A stretch of 64,000 nt of DNA, from contig DDIR01000094.1 of NCBI GenBank assembly GCA_002338715.1, positions 26,310 to 90,309 on the forward strand, in the 5' to 3' direction. Both the position numbers and the translations under genes were made by a program. This DNA is from Phycisphaerales bacterium UBA1845. Its GTDB lineage: Bacteria > Planctomycetota > Phycisphaerae > UBA1845. Shown here one piece after another: positions 44,414 to 53,854 of this stretch (position 1 is the stretch's first letter; every line of letters begins with the position of its first letter). The notes below the pieces were generated by a model, which saw only the letters and a program-made list of their open reading frames with translations, made no database searches and was not told where the DNA came from.

Positions 44414-44761
44414 CTAAGTTCGACCTTTGTCCATCGATCGCAACAGCTTGAAATCGAAGATTCCCGAGTTGTGCCCGTCAGCCCACATCAATTGAATGGC
44501 ATAGTTACCGACCAACGCAGCTCCGGTCAGTTGCGGGGGACCGGTTCCCGGATCGCTGCTGAGAATGTTGAAGAGTTGCGACGTTTCCTTGCGCCGATTC
44601 TCATTGCAGGTCGCACACGGGCACGCCTTGCGCAAAGTTGCCGCATTCAGCACGGTGACATGACCATCCTTCCACGCAATGGTCAGCGTGCCTTCCGACC
44701 GATTCAACTTCAAATCTGTCGCTGTATAAGAATCTTGTGTCGGTGTGTCGCTCGCACCCAT
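44414..44761 (-). CDS. DUF971-family protein
   Basis: 115 residues matching the DUF971 domain, which also forms the N-terminus of gamma-butyrobetaine hydroxylases: TDLKLNRSEGTLTIAWKDGHV, LRKACPCATCNENRR and GNYAIQLMWADGHNSGIFDF. The CPCATC cluster is the family's probable metal-binding site. A role in Fe-S or metal handling is suggested for the family but is not established. Spacing of 34 bp from the next gene and 44 bp from the hydrolase upstream suggests an operon. Confidence 0.88.
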   Translation of the reverse strand: MGASDTPTQDSYTATDLKLNRSEGTLTIAWKDGHVTVLNAATLRKACPCATCNENRRKETSQLFNILSSDPGTGPPQLTGAALVGNYAIQLMWADGHNSGIFDFKLLRSMDKGRT

Positions 44762-44805
44762 GCCGGCTGATTCCTGTCGTTTCGTGTTTACACCGTCGCC
44801 GGCGA

Positions 44806-45906
44806 TTACTTCCGCGCCCGTGTGCGCATCCGATCCGGTTTGGTGTATTTGGTGTACGAGATGCGCGGGATTTCATCAAGGGGTTGGGCGATCTGACTGA
44901 GCAACCCGTCGCCGCGAAGCGGTTCATCCTGAACCATTCCGCAAAGATGCTGCCTGAAAAACCGCACCGAGTAGCTGCCGTAAAGTTCCGGCTGGGTGAC
45001 GACGGCTTGGTTATGCTTGGCCCGCGGGCAAATCCACAAATACTTGGGACCGCGTGCGAGTTCAAAAATCATCTGCGCCTGCGTTACCGGGATGTGCCCG
45101 TCTTTTTCGCCATGGATCACCATCAGCGGCATCGCCCCGAGTCGGTGCAGCGATTTCCGCACCGACGGAAAGCGGCAGTTCTGACGACGACTGACCTCGC
45201 GAATCGTCAGCCAGCGAAGAAATCGCCAAAACGCCGGATGGTGGTTTTCGTAAACCAATCGCACCTTCGCGAAAATCCCGACCCAACGCTGCATCAGGTA
45301 TTCGAGGTACGCATCGGTGCTGAATCCGCCATCGATCATGATCGCTTTGACGCTGGGAACATGGACGGCAGATATCACCGCGGCCCCGGCTCCACGCGAC
45401 ACGCCAACCAATCCAACTTCGCGCGGGCGTCCCTGCTGCTCCAGCCAATCTTCGACAAACGCAATCGCACCGAGCATGTCGGCTTGTTCGCGATCGCTGG
45501 GCCAGAGTCGAACCTTGTATCCATCTTCGGGAATGGACTCTCCCTGTCCGCGAAAATCAAACGCGAACACTTCGAACCCATCGTTGATCAACGCTTCGCA
45601 GTATCGGTTGGCGCTGTACTTGTCGCTGTCCAACTCGTGGGCAAAAATCACGACGCCCTTCTGCGACGCGTCCGGATTGGGTTTCAGAAAAACGCCCTTA
45701 AGGAGGTGTCCGTCGAACGCGCGAAAGTCCACCACCTCGCCGCCGACGCGCGGGTAATCGCGGGCGGTAAACGAAAGCGGCACATGCGTGTTCTGGAAGA
45801 TGTTGGCGATAAGGTGAACGTACTTGCGCAGGATCAGGATCGGAACCACCACGAGGATCACCAGCGTCACCACAATGCTGATGAGCGCCCAGTTCCGCTG
45901 TAGCAA
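44806..45906 (-). CDS. Membrane-anchored alpha/beta hydrolase
   Basis: 366 residues, one N-terminal helix (about 8-26), then an alpha/beta-hydrolase domain. Nucleophile Ser170 in GLVGVSRGAGAA, acid Asp269 in VIHGEKDGHIP and His298 in RAKHNQAV make a full catalytic triad; FAFDFRGQGES supplies the oxyanion region. The only standard start is TTG 45906, but GGAGG lies about 26 nt upstream. An in-frame ATC pair sits 5-8 nt after that SD, so a rare ATC start (adding about eight residues) deserves a check. Substrate unknown. It heads a likely operon with DUF971 and the LPG-synthase-like gene. Confidence 0.85.
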   Translation of the reverse strand: MLQRNWALISIVVTLVILVVVPILILRKYVHLIANIFQNTHVPLSFTARDYPRVGGEVVDFRAFDGHLLKGVFLKPNPDASQKGVVIFAHELDSDKYSANRYCEALINDGFEVFAFDFRGQGESIPEDGYKVRLWPSDREQADMLGAIAFVEDWLEQQGRPREVGLVGVSRGAGAAVISAVHVPSVKAIMIDGGFSTDAYLEYLMQRWVGIFAKVRLVYENHHPAFWRFLRWLTIREVSRRQNCRFPSVRKSLHRLGAMPLMVIHGEKDGHIPVTQAQMIFELARGPKYLWICPRAKHNQAVVTQPELYGSYSVRFFRQHLCGMVQDEPLRGDGLLSQIAQPLDEIPRISYTKYTKPDRMRTRARK

Positions 45907-46093
45907 TTCGATGATCGCGCCGATGATGCCTTCCTCCGTTAAAGCTTGACCCGGCTTCCCCTGATCGGTTCGTCAATTGGGCGTAGTAGCCACCAACCGC
46001 AGACAACGGGCAGCCGCACTGGGTCGCCGCCATTATCAAAACCATCCCCCATTAGGCAAGGGCAAACCGCACTACTAAGCCGATTGGAAGCGG

Positions 46094-47050
46094 CTATTGA
46101 ATCTGGGCAGGATGCCTGGGGGGATTTCCGCCGAGGACCGCGATCACATCGTCGACAACATCGTTCATCCGCATGAGAGCCGCCGCCGACCTGCCCGCGA
46201 CGTGCGGCGTCAGGATCGTGCGGGGCGCGGACATCAAAGGATGGCTGGCGGGAAGGGGTTCCTCTTCGAAAACGTCCAGAGCAGCTCCGGCCAATGCGGA
46301 TTTTCGAAGGGCGTTCGCCAACGCAACGTTATCGACGACGGCTCCGCGCGAGGTGTTGACGAGAAGGGACGTCGGTTTCATCTGCGCCAACCGCTCGGCA
46401 TTGATGAGACCGCGCGTCTGCGATGTGAGTGGAACGTGCAGCGAGACGATGTCCGCAGTCTCCAGCAGTGCATCGAGCGAAACTGAGTCCGCGTTGAAGC
46501 CTTCGATCTCAATCGCGCGAATGTCGTTGTAGACGACGTCCATCCCCAACCCTGCCGCACAAATGCGTCCGACCCGCGAACCGATTCGCCCCATGCCGAT
46601 GATCCCGAGCCTGCAATCGGAAAGCTCGCGCCACTTGGCGACGTTGCGATGTTCAACGAACATGCCGTCGCGAAGCGCCGCGTCACTGGCGATGAAGCGG
46701 TGCTCCAACGCGATCATCAGACCGACCGCGTGCTCGGCGACCGATTGTGTCGAAGCCGCCGGCGTATGCACGACGATCACCCCCTGATCCTTCGCCGCGA
46801 TCAGATCGATGTTGTCCACACCGACGCCAGCCCGCCCCACCACTTTCAAGTTCGGACCCGATTGCAGCAACTCGCTGGTCACGTGCGTGTACGTGCGCAC
46901 GAGCAGCGCGTCGGCATCGGCGAGCGCCGCACGTATCGCCGCGTCATCGCACGACTCGAGTTCGACGACCTCGCCACACGCGCGCAATCGCGCCATCGCG
47001 CTATCGCTGTACTTTTCCGCGACGACGATTCTTGGTGATGAACTGCTCAT
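46094..47050 (-). CDS. D-isomer-specific 2-hydroxyacid dehydrogenase (SerA-like)
   Basis: 318 residues from ATG 47050. NAD-binding motif GIIGMGRIGSRVGRI (GxGxxG at 152-157), catalytic Arg in NTSRGAVVDN, Glu in DVFEEEPLP and His in LTPHVAGRS. The catalytic domain start VVGRAGVGVDNIDL is typical of 3-phosphoglycerate dehydrogenases, but the C-terminal ACT and intervening domains of full SerA are absent. It may oxidise 3-phosphoglycerate in serine synthesis or act on another D-2-hydroxyacid. It is divergent from the inositol-phosphatase-like gene. Confidence 0.88.
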   Translation of the reverse strand: MSSSSPRIVVAEKYSDSAMARLRACGEVVELESCDDAAIRAALADADALLVRTYTHVTSELLQSGPNLKVVGRAGVGVDNIDLIAAKDQGVIVVHTPAASTQSVAEHAVGLMIALEHRFIASDAALRDGMFVEHRNVAKWRELSDCRLGIIGMGRIGSRVGRICAAGLGMDVVYNDIRAIEIEGFNADSVSLDALLETADIVSLHVPLTSQTRGLINAERLAQMKPTSLLVNTSRGAVVDNVALANALRKSALAGAALDVFEEEPLPASHPLMSAPRTILTPHVAGRSAAALMRMNDVVDDVIAVLGGNPPRHPAQIQ

Positions 47051-47168
47051 GAACGTACCATTCTTCAATCGCCCAACGCGGTTCGACGCCAGACCTTGCG
47101 CATGGGGCGTGTTACTGCGGTAATATCCCGCGATGGTCAACCCCGGTCAATGTGTTAGAATCGTGTTG

Positions 47169-47993
47169 ATGGAACCAGCCGAACTGACCGAATGGCGGCA
47201 TTTCGCGTGCGGGTTGGCCGACGAAGCCCGCGTGATCGCCGCCCAATACCGTGGCAACATGAACGTCGCGACCAAGCTCGATCGAAGCGTGGTCACCGAC
47301 GCCGATCATGCCATCCAGCACCACATCTGCCACGCCATCAAGAACCTCGACCCCACCCACGCGGTCCTCTGCGAAGAGAAAGCCGACTACCTCAAGGACA
47401 TGCCCAGACCGGCTGACTCGGAATTCTGCTGGGTGATTGATCCGCTGGATGGAACAAGAAACTACGTCCGCGGACTACCCAGTTGCTGCACATCGATCGC
47501 CCTGCTTAAAGGCGGCTTACCGATTATCGGTGTGATCGGCGACATGAATTCCAGCGATAACTACTCAGCCGTGACGGGTCATGGCATGTGGTTGAATGAT
47601 CAAAAGATCACGGCGGTTGACGCGAACGAATGCGGCAAACCGGTCGTTTCATTTCAACCATCACACACGCTGCTCGATGTCGATCGTTTGCCGACGTGGA
47701 CGCAGCGGGTGCGCGTGCGAAATTTCGGATCGAGCGCCATGCACCTCGCTTACGTTGCGATGGGCGCGCTCGATGGCGCGGTTTGCATGGACTGTCGGGT
47801 GTGGGACTTTGCGGCTGGCTACTTGCTCGTCATCGAATCGGGCGGACTAATGACCTGCGGTGACGGCGACGAACTCTTTCCGTTCGACATGACTCTCGAT
47901 ACAAGTCGCGGCGCAACCTTCATCGCAGCCCGCCGTGCGCTTCACGCACACCTGGTCGAACCCTCCGAGCTATCGAGCCAAACGCATTCGTAG
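47169..47993 (+). CDS. Inositol monophosphatase family protein
   Basis: 274 residues from ATG 47169; an ATG 12 codons earlier (47133) is possible. Lithium-sensitive phosphatase hallmarks: DADHAIQHH (44-52), EEKADY (the usual GEE is CEE), WVIDPLDGTRNYVRG with Asp91 and Asp94 as metal ligands, and VWDFAAGYLLVIESGG near the C-terminus. Family members hydrolyse inositol phosphate, histidinol phosphate, PAP or fructose bisphosphate; the exact substrate is not decided here. The presence of the DGT loop supports activity. It is convergent with the lipoprotein at 48012. Confidence 0.87.
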   Translation: MEPAELTEWRHFACGLADEARVIAAQYRGNMNVATKLDRSVVTDADHAIQHHICHAIKNLDPTHAVLCEEKADYLKDMPRPADSEFCWVIDPLDGTRNYVRGLPSCCTSIALLKGGLPIIGVIGDMNSSDNYSAVTGHGMWLNDQKITAVDANECGKPVVSFQPSHTLLDVDRLPTWTQRVRVRNFGSSAMHLAYVAMGALDGAVCMDCRVWDFAAGYLLVIESGGLMTCGDGDELFPFDMTLDTSRGATFIAARRALHAHLVEPSELSSQTHS

Positions 47994-48011
47994 TGTCAAT
48001 AACCGCGGCTC

Positions 48012-48602
48012 CTACGAACCCGGCGTGATGACGACTTCGAAATCGGGATCGCCTTCGTCGTTGACGATCGTCCGGGCTTCAATGGTGTCGCCACAGTTGA
48101 AATTCTCGCCCTGTTCGAAGTCAAAGTTAAACGTCGCCACCAATTGCTCGCCAAAGAACGGAGCCGACGCAAACGCATCCACGCCGATCGATGCCGACAC
48201 CGGGCACGCCACCTCAAAACGTTTCTCAAAAGCCCGCAACGACTCGGTATCGGTAAGCGTATCGCTGATGCCGTTGCCGTAATCGAGCGTCACTTCGATT
48301 TCGAGATCGAGCGAACCGATGCTGGCCAAGTTGGGATCGAGTCCGATCTCAGCCAGATACTCGGCCGCATCTTCGCGGGTGAATTCGTTGGAGACAGCCA
48401 CATTGATGCTGCCAAAGTCGTCAAAGGTGACGCCAGCCGGCGGTTCAACTTCCGGGAAGCCATTGTTGTTGGCATCGGTGGTGAGGTTATCGAGATCGCC
48501 GGCCTGCTGCCCTTCCAGGCATCCGGGAACAGCAAAGACACCGATCAAAACGAGCAGAACCGAGTTCCGAAAGAACGCCGAATTGAGCATCTGACCACGC
48601 AT
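48012..48602 (-). CDS. Lipoprotein of unknown function
   Basis: 196 residues. Signal peptide with lipobox FAVPGC (Cys28). An acidic, beta-rich mature part with no recognised domain; two Cys (ACPVSA and NFNCGDT) might form a disulfide. SD GAGGTG lies 8 nt upstream of the ATG. The gene lies 227 bp downstream of the sigma factor gene on the same strand. Confidence 0.75.
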   Translation of the reverse strand: MRGQMLNSAFFRNSVLLVLIGVFAVPGCLEGQQAGDLDNLTTDANNNGFPEVEPPAGVTFDDFGSINVAVSNEFTREDAAEYLAEIGLDPNLASIGSLDLEIEVTLDYGNGISDTLTDTESLRAFEKRFEVACPVSASIGVDAFASAPFFGEQLVATFNFDFEQGENFNCGDTIEARTIVNDEGDPDFEVVITPGS

Positions 48603-48829
48603 TGGTTTTCACCTCGTTTGTAATAAACCAGCTATTCAAATTGCCTTGAACGAACAGGGATTGACGACGCCGCGCGAAGGCCTCCCTGCTGCATGGGATC
48701 ATACGTGGGACCAACTGGCGATCAACCTTCCAATTTGAAATGGAGGAAAACGTGTGGACGCGCGAATACACAACGCAAAATGCGAAGCGGTGACCACATC
48801 GGGGGTATTGGGGAAGCAATGTGCGCAGA

Positions 48830-50500
48830 TTAACTCGGAATCAAGTCCACGACCTGTTCCGGCAGTGAACTGCGCATCTTGTCGATGGCTTTGCGTTCAA
48901 TCTGGCGGACGCGCTCTTTCGTGACGCCAAACTGCTTGCCCAACTCCTCAAGCGTCTGGGTCTCGTCATTGCCAAACAGCCCGAAGTGCGACGTCACGAT
49001 GGTTCGTTCGCGCTCGGTCAACCCCGTCATGCTCTCGCGGATCATGTCCTTGAGGCCCTGGGCATCGAGCTCGCGACCCATCTGCGGAGCGCTGCCTGCC
49101 GTCGCGTCGATCAGTTCTTCCTGACCAGTGACGTAGCGCGTGAAATGATAGTGCTCTTCCGGAATCGTGCGGGCGAAGTTCTTGATGATCGCCCAACTGG
49201 CGTACGTGCTGAACTTGAACCCGCGACCGAAATCGAACTTCTCGACCGCCCGCATCAGCGACATGTTGCCGTCGGAGATCACCTCGAAAAACTTCGGCGA
49301 CCATCCGACGTGCTTCTTGGCGATGCTGACGACCAGGCGAAGGTTCGCCCGGACAATTTCCTGCCGCAGCTTGCTGGCGTCCTCGATCAGATTCTCGATC
49401 TTCGCGACATCGGACTCGCGAACATCGCAAATGTCGAGTGCCTCAACCAAGCTAGCGGCTTTATATTTGATGTAGTTGTACCGACGAAACGCATCGACCT
49501 CCTGATCGCTGGTCATCAGCGGGACATCGTAAAGGCTTCGCAGATACGCGGGCAGATCCTTGGGCGGACGGACCTTGGATCGCGCGCCATCACCGGTCGG
49601 CCTGGGCACGTCGAGAATGAGCGCGTCGGCATCGGGCGATGAGAACAAGTCATTGAAAATGTATTCGACCGGGGTCGATTTGAGCGTCCTGGCCCGCATC
49701 TCCAGAACAATGTCCTGAACCCGATCTTTCGAAAGGTTGGACGTCTTGGCAATCGTCGCGATACCAGCGCCGCGTTCACGCGCAGCCCACACCTTGCGGT
49801 GCGTCTCTGAAATCATCGGCAAACCGTTGCCGCTGAAGAGCGCATCTTCGGGGTTGGCTTGATCGTAACGACGCAGCGTGTATCGAATCGTTTCGATCGC
49901 TCTGCCGACTTCGTCTGAAATCTGGCGGGCGACAACATGCAACTTGATGCGCTTGTGTTCGAGCAGTTCCTTCGCGCGATTGACGATCGCGTCTTTTTCT
50001 TCCTGCGTGAGTTGCTTGAACGACGCACCGCGCTCGACCAGATCCTGGTTCTGCTTGACGAACCGATCGATCGTTGACTTGAGATAAAGCAGGCGGCTGA
50101 CCCCGTCTTCGCACATCGCGCGAAGACCCATCAAACCGCGATGACGCCAGCGTCGAATCGTCTTGGTGCTGACGCCCAGATCGCTCGCGAGCTCTTCGCA
50201 GTCGCGATAGGCTTCGGTGAGTTCTTCAACAGGGATGGCTGTCTTGCGCGTAAGCTCTTCGGCCAGCAACACCAGGTCGCCGACCAATGTTGAACCGGGG
50301 ATCGATTTCTTGTCCGACTCGCGCCGATTGCGATATCCGGTGATGTGAAAGCACACCATATCGTACGGGTAAGTCTTGTCGGACTGCACGAGTCCCAGCA
50401 GATTCTCGATGCCTTGAAGTTGCGAAAGGCGCTTGGCCTTGGGGGAGAGTTGCAACTGATGGGCCAATTCCGCCAGATCTTTGCTTGCGAATTTGGTCAT
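48830..50500 (-). CDS. Sigma-70-family factor with long N-terminal extension and MerR-like helix-turn-helix
   Basis: 556 residues from ATG 50500 (GAGG 9 nt upstream). Region 2 is clear at about 385-450 (NLRLVVSIAKKHVGW, GNMSLMRAVEKFD, FKFSTYASWAIIKNFART), and region 4 at about 491-550 (GLTERERTIVTSHFGLF, LEELGKQFGVTKERVRQIERKA). Region 3 is short and region 1.1 is absent. The first 380 residues are an extension with a MerR/excisionase-like HTH (102-147, LASDLGVSTKTIRRWRHRGLMG) and a second helical HTH-like region (ERGAGIATIAKTSNLSKDRVQDI). It is an RNA polymerase specificity factor, probably an alternative sigma rather than RpoD, since the core is compact. Confidence 0.88.
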   Translation of the reverse strand: MTKFASKDLAELAHQLQLSPKAKRLSQLQGIENLLGLVQSDKTYPYDMVCFHITGYRNRRESDKKSIPGSTLVGDLVLLAEELTRKTAIPVEELTEAYRDCEELASDLGVSTKTIRRWRHRGLMGLRAMCEDGVSRLLYLKSTIDRFVKQNQDLVERGASFKQLTQEEKDAIVNRAKELLEHKRIKLHVVARQISDEVGRAIETIRYTLRRYDQANPEDALFSGNGLPMISETHRKVWAARERGAGIATIAKTSNLSKDRVQDIVLEMRARTLKSTPVEYIFNDLFSSPDADALILDVPRPTGDGARSKVRPPKDLPAYLRSLYDVPLMTSDQEVDAFRRYNYIKYKAASLVEALDICDVRESDVAKIENLIEDASKLRQEIVRANLRLVVSIAKKHVGWSPKFFEVISDGNMSLMRAVEKFDFGRGFKFSTYASWAIIKNFARTIPEEHYHFTRYVTGQEELIDATAGSAPQMGRELDAQGLKDMIRESMTGLTERERTIVTSHFGLFGNDETQTLEELGKQFGVTKERVRQIERKAIDKMRSSLPEQVVDLIPS

Positions 50501-51220
50501 GGTTTCAACCTCGTTTTGACAGATGCAGGCGAACTCACCAGGGTACCCAATGAATCGGTCTCGTTTTTTCGGCAACTATGGACGCGATACGCGAGGCAAT
50601 GTTACTAAATACCCAAGTAGATTATCGAACCCATCAGGTGGCCAGTCAACTGGGAATCCGAATCGCATCGCGGCAAAACGGCTTCAAATGACAGCAAATA
50701 TCGCCTTGGACACATTCCTAAAGTGCCACTGACCTTGCCGGCGATCAATCGATGATTTCGCCAACAAGGCGATGATGCGACACGCCTCCCACAGGCCGAC
50801 TGAGGCACCGCAAGGCATTGCGTCGGTCGCGATGCCAGCGCCTCGATCGTTTGCAGCCGCATAATCGACTTTGCAATCTCTCAAACCCCATATCGCATAG
50901 CAGGGATCGGAGTATCAAGCCCAAAGTCGAATTCGCACGTTCGACACACCCGGGAATCAACTCAGATACATTAACGAGAGACTGCAAGCATGTTCCAAAA
51001 ATGCTTTCTATAAAGGAGAAAGTCTTTCTTGATCGGTTCTACTCAGACCTTTAAGCTAAGCATTCTGGTCTTCCTGCACCGGGCTTTTCCGTTCGACTTT
51101 CGCCCGCTGTCACGGGCATATTCAAGAAAACTTGAAAAGGGTCATTTCGATTATTGGCACGTACGTTTTCAAACGTTGCGATGTCATCGTCAATCTTGTG
51201 GGTCATGGAGCTACAAAAGT
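50501..51220. other. Divergent intergenic region between sigma factor and secreted-protein gene
   Basis: 720 bp with no supported gene. Frames reading through it have no domain or signal peptide. It must hold the promoters of the sigma gene (minus) and the gene at 51221 (plus; SD GGAG). I could not identify a convincing promoter, operator or RNA gene by eye. Confidence 0.5.
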
Positions 51221-53410
51221 ATGAAGAAACGACAACTTTGGTCTTTTATGGTTGTTGGGGTGATCAGTGCAATGGCGGTACCGGCGACAAGTCTCGCGGG
51301 GCCGGACGTCATTGTCGGCGATCTTCCCGACGTTTGGCATTGGACCAGTTCCGGTGCAATCAACGGAATGCGGGCGTATTCGGTCGCCACGACGTCGTGC
51401 AACATCGGCGATCAGGAGTTTTCCTGGGTGGAACTCACCAACAAGCACCCCGTGATCTGCCAGAACATGTATCGCCTCAGCAACGGGCGCATCGAGCAAA
51501 TCGGAATGTCATGGCTTAAGCATGGCTTCTGCGCTTTGCAGGGAACGATCTGCGGATCATGCACCCCAGCCGGTAGCGGGTGCGTCGATGCGCTGGGCGT
51601 CGGTTGCTCCGATCCGTACAGTTCAAACCTGAATGGTACGCAGACGCGCCTTGGCCCGCGCTTTGAAGTTGATCCGACCAAAGGTTTCTTTCCATTCCCG
51701 TTCTCAAATCCGGGCGGTACAACAGGAAACAACCTCTTCAAACGACTCCAGGTTCCTGAATCCGACTTGACCACACCGAGCGCGCTGTACTTCGTCGAAG
51801 GTCAGTACATCCACCAGGAAGATGCTTCCGCAGGCAATGGAAACAACAACGCGTCTTATCGACGCATCACCATCAACGGCAGCTTTTCGATCACCACGCA
51901 GGGCTCGACCGAGCGCGAAATACCGGCGATCTACGCCTGGCGCGATCACGGTAACGGCGTCAACAACCCGGACAACTCCGTGCTTATCGTGCCCGTTGAT
52001 TTTGGAACTGGCGATCGCTTTATTGCGGCTTCCAAGGTGACCGACCTGGGCGGCGGCATTTGGCACTATGAGTACGCTGTACACAACCTCAACTCGGACC
52101 GGGCGGCAGGTACCGTTTCTGTTCCGATTATTCCGGGAACCGCCGTCACCAACGTGGGCTTCCACGACATCGATTACCACAGCGGCGAACCCTATGACAA
52201 CACCGACTGGAGCAGCACGGTGACGTCAAGCGAAGTTGTCTGGACCAGCCCGCAGACATTCGCACAGAATCCCAACAGCAACGCACTCCGCTGGGGAACC
52301 ATGTACAACTTCTACTTCGATGCGAATATCCCACCGGTTCCCGGCGATCTTTCCATCACCTCGTTCAAGCCGAGCTCGTCACCGACAAGAACTGCGACGT
52401 TGGAAGTTCCCGGCGGCGAATCACCGGATTGCAACAACAACGGAATCGATGACCCCTGTGATACGTCGTGTGCGGCGGCTGGATGCAGCGGCGTTCCCGG
52501 TTGTGGTCTCAGCTCAGACTGCAACGCCAACTCGGTACCCGACGAATGCGAAGCCGACTGCGATCACAACGGTCTTGCGGACACCTGCGACATCGCCGCG
52601 ACGCCGTCGTTGGACTGCAATCTCAACTCGATTCTCGACATCTGCGAACCCGATTGCGATCACAACGGGGTTCCGAACGATTGCGAAACGAACTCCAACA
52701 TCGCGTTCAGCGACGACTTTGAATCCGACATGGGCTGGACCGTCACCAACGACGCCTCACTTACGACGGGCGCTTGGGAACGGGCGGATCCCGAGCAGAC
52801 CAATCGACCTGGTGGCATTTGTCAGCCACCGGACGATCATTCACCCTCGGGCACGCTTTGCTACGTGACCGAGGCGGCTGCTGGCGCGTCGGCAGGCTCG
52901 TTTGACGTTGACGGTGGTCCGACCGTTTTGACCTCGCCAGCGATCGATGCCAGTTCGGGTGGAGCCACGCTCGAGTTTTGGTACTGGTTCTTCTCGGAAA
53001 CTGGCGACGCCATGACGCTTGAAGCTTCGGGCAACAACGGCGCAAACTGGACCCCCGTTGTCATCTTCAGCGCCAGTGCCAGTTCGTGGCAGTCATACTC
53101 AGTGCTGCTCGATGATTACATCACCCCCGGCAGCCAGACCCGCTTCCGTCTTTCGGTCGTTGACGTCGGGTCGGCTTCCTACACTGAAGCGGCGATCGAT
53201 GACGTCGTCGTATCGGTTGCGGACTGCCCGCCAGCCACGGGTGACTACGACAGTGACGGCCACATCGACCTTCGCGACTACGCGGCATTCCAGCTGTGTT
53301 TCGAAGGGCCCGCAGGCAATCAGTGCGGCGCGGCATTCGACTACCAGGTCGATGGAACCGTTGACGGAACTGACTTCTCGGTCTGGACCAACGGCATAAC
53401 TGGTCCGTAA
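51221..53410 (+). CDS. Secreted protein with DCNxNGxPDxC repeats, jelly-roll domain and dockerin-like C-terminus
   Basis: 729 residues from ATG 51221 (GGAG 10 nt upstream); the frame runs open upstream for 64 codons without a signal. Signal peptide SFMVVGVISAMAVPATSLAG. The first 380 residues are an unassigned planctomycete surface domain with several Cys (CALQGTICGSC). Then come repeats DCNNNGIDDPCD, DCNANSVPDECEADCDHNGLADTCD and DCNLNSILDICEPDCDHNGVPNDCE; a MAM/jelly-roll-like domain (about 465-660); and the module GDYDSDGHIDLRDYAAFQLC...DGTVDGTDFSVW. A terminator follows. Surface role inferred. Confidence 0.87.
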   Translation: MKKRQLWSFMVVGVISAMAVPATSLAGPDVIVGDLPDVWHWTSSGAINGMRAYSVATTSCNIGDQEFSWVELTNKHPVICQNMYRLSNGRIEQIGMSWLKHGFCALQGTICGSCTPAGSGCVDALGVGCSDPYSSNLNGTQTRLGPRFEVDPTKGFFPFPFSNPGGTTGNNLFKRLQVPESDLTTPSALYFVEGQYIHQEDASAGNGNNNASYRRITINGSFSITTQGSTEREIPAIYAWRDHGNGVNNPDNSVLIVPVDFGTGDRFIAASKVTDLGGGIWHYEYAVHNLNSDRAAGTVSVPIIPGTAVTNVGFHDIDYHSGEPYDNTDWSSTVTSSEVVWTSPQTFAQNPNSNALRWGTMYNFYFDANIPPVPGDLSITSFKPSSSPTRTATLEVPGGESPDCNNNGIDDPCDTSCAAAGCSGVPGCGLSSDCNANSVPDECEADCDHNGLADTCDIAATPSLDCNLNSILDICEPDCDHNGVPNDCETNSNIAFSDDFESDMGWTVTNDASLTTGAWERADPEQTNRPGGICQPPDDHSPSGTLCYVTEAAAGASAGSFDVDGGPTVLTSPAIDASSGGATLEFWYWFFSETGDAMTLEASGNNGANWTPVVIFSASASSWQSYSVLLDDYITPGSQTRFRLSVVDVGSASYTEAAIDDVVVSVADCPPATGDYDSDGHIDLRDYAAFQLCFEGPAGNQCGAAFDYQVDGTVDGTDFSVWTNGITGP

Positions 53411-53463
53411 GCCATTCATGTTGCAACCTCGAATCGATTCGGATTCGAGTCGCATAAACTACA

Positions 53464-53504
53464 AGCCGGTTATCGATCCTTGCGGGTCGGTGACCGGTTT
53501 TTTT
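53464..53504 (+). terminator. Rho-independent terminator after the gene at 51221
   Basis: Stem CCGGTTATCGATCC with GGGTCGGTGACCGG (14 pairs, three of them T-G), loop TTGC, followed by seven T. Confidence 0.88.
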
Positions 53505-53531
53505 GTGTGCGCCCACAAGCCTGGCGTTAAA

Positions 53532-53655
53532 CGACAGCGCCGTCATTCCCGCGCACGCAGTGTCCCAGGCGAAAACGAAGTCAATCCAGATGAGCACCAG
53601 CCCCAGTTCGGCCAAGGGACAACAAGAACGACTCTACGCCCAAATTGAAATCACC
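53532..53655 (+). repeat. Dispersed repeat of about 125 bp, copy 2 (degenerate)
   Basis: It starts CGACAGCGCCGTCATTCCCG like copy 1, but the right half of the palindrome is eroded (CGCACGCAGTGTCCCAGG). It continues GAAGTCAATCCAGATGAG and ends with a decayed version of the other terminus (CTCTACGCCCAAATTG). Confidence 0.65.
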
Positions 53656-53854
53656 ATAACCAATGCATGAATTGCGCCACCGGTTGTAACCCGGTAACCT
53701 TGATCGATTTTCGCGACGAACACATCGTGATGCGGGATTCGTCGGAACTCTGCAGAGAAAAAGAGAGCAGGCAGCCGACGGACGGACGCGGGTGGTTGCA
53801 TTCGATCGCGCTTGGCCTGACCGTCAGCTCTCAAACGGGATGTGTGATTCTATT

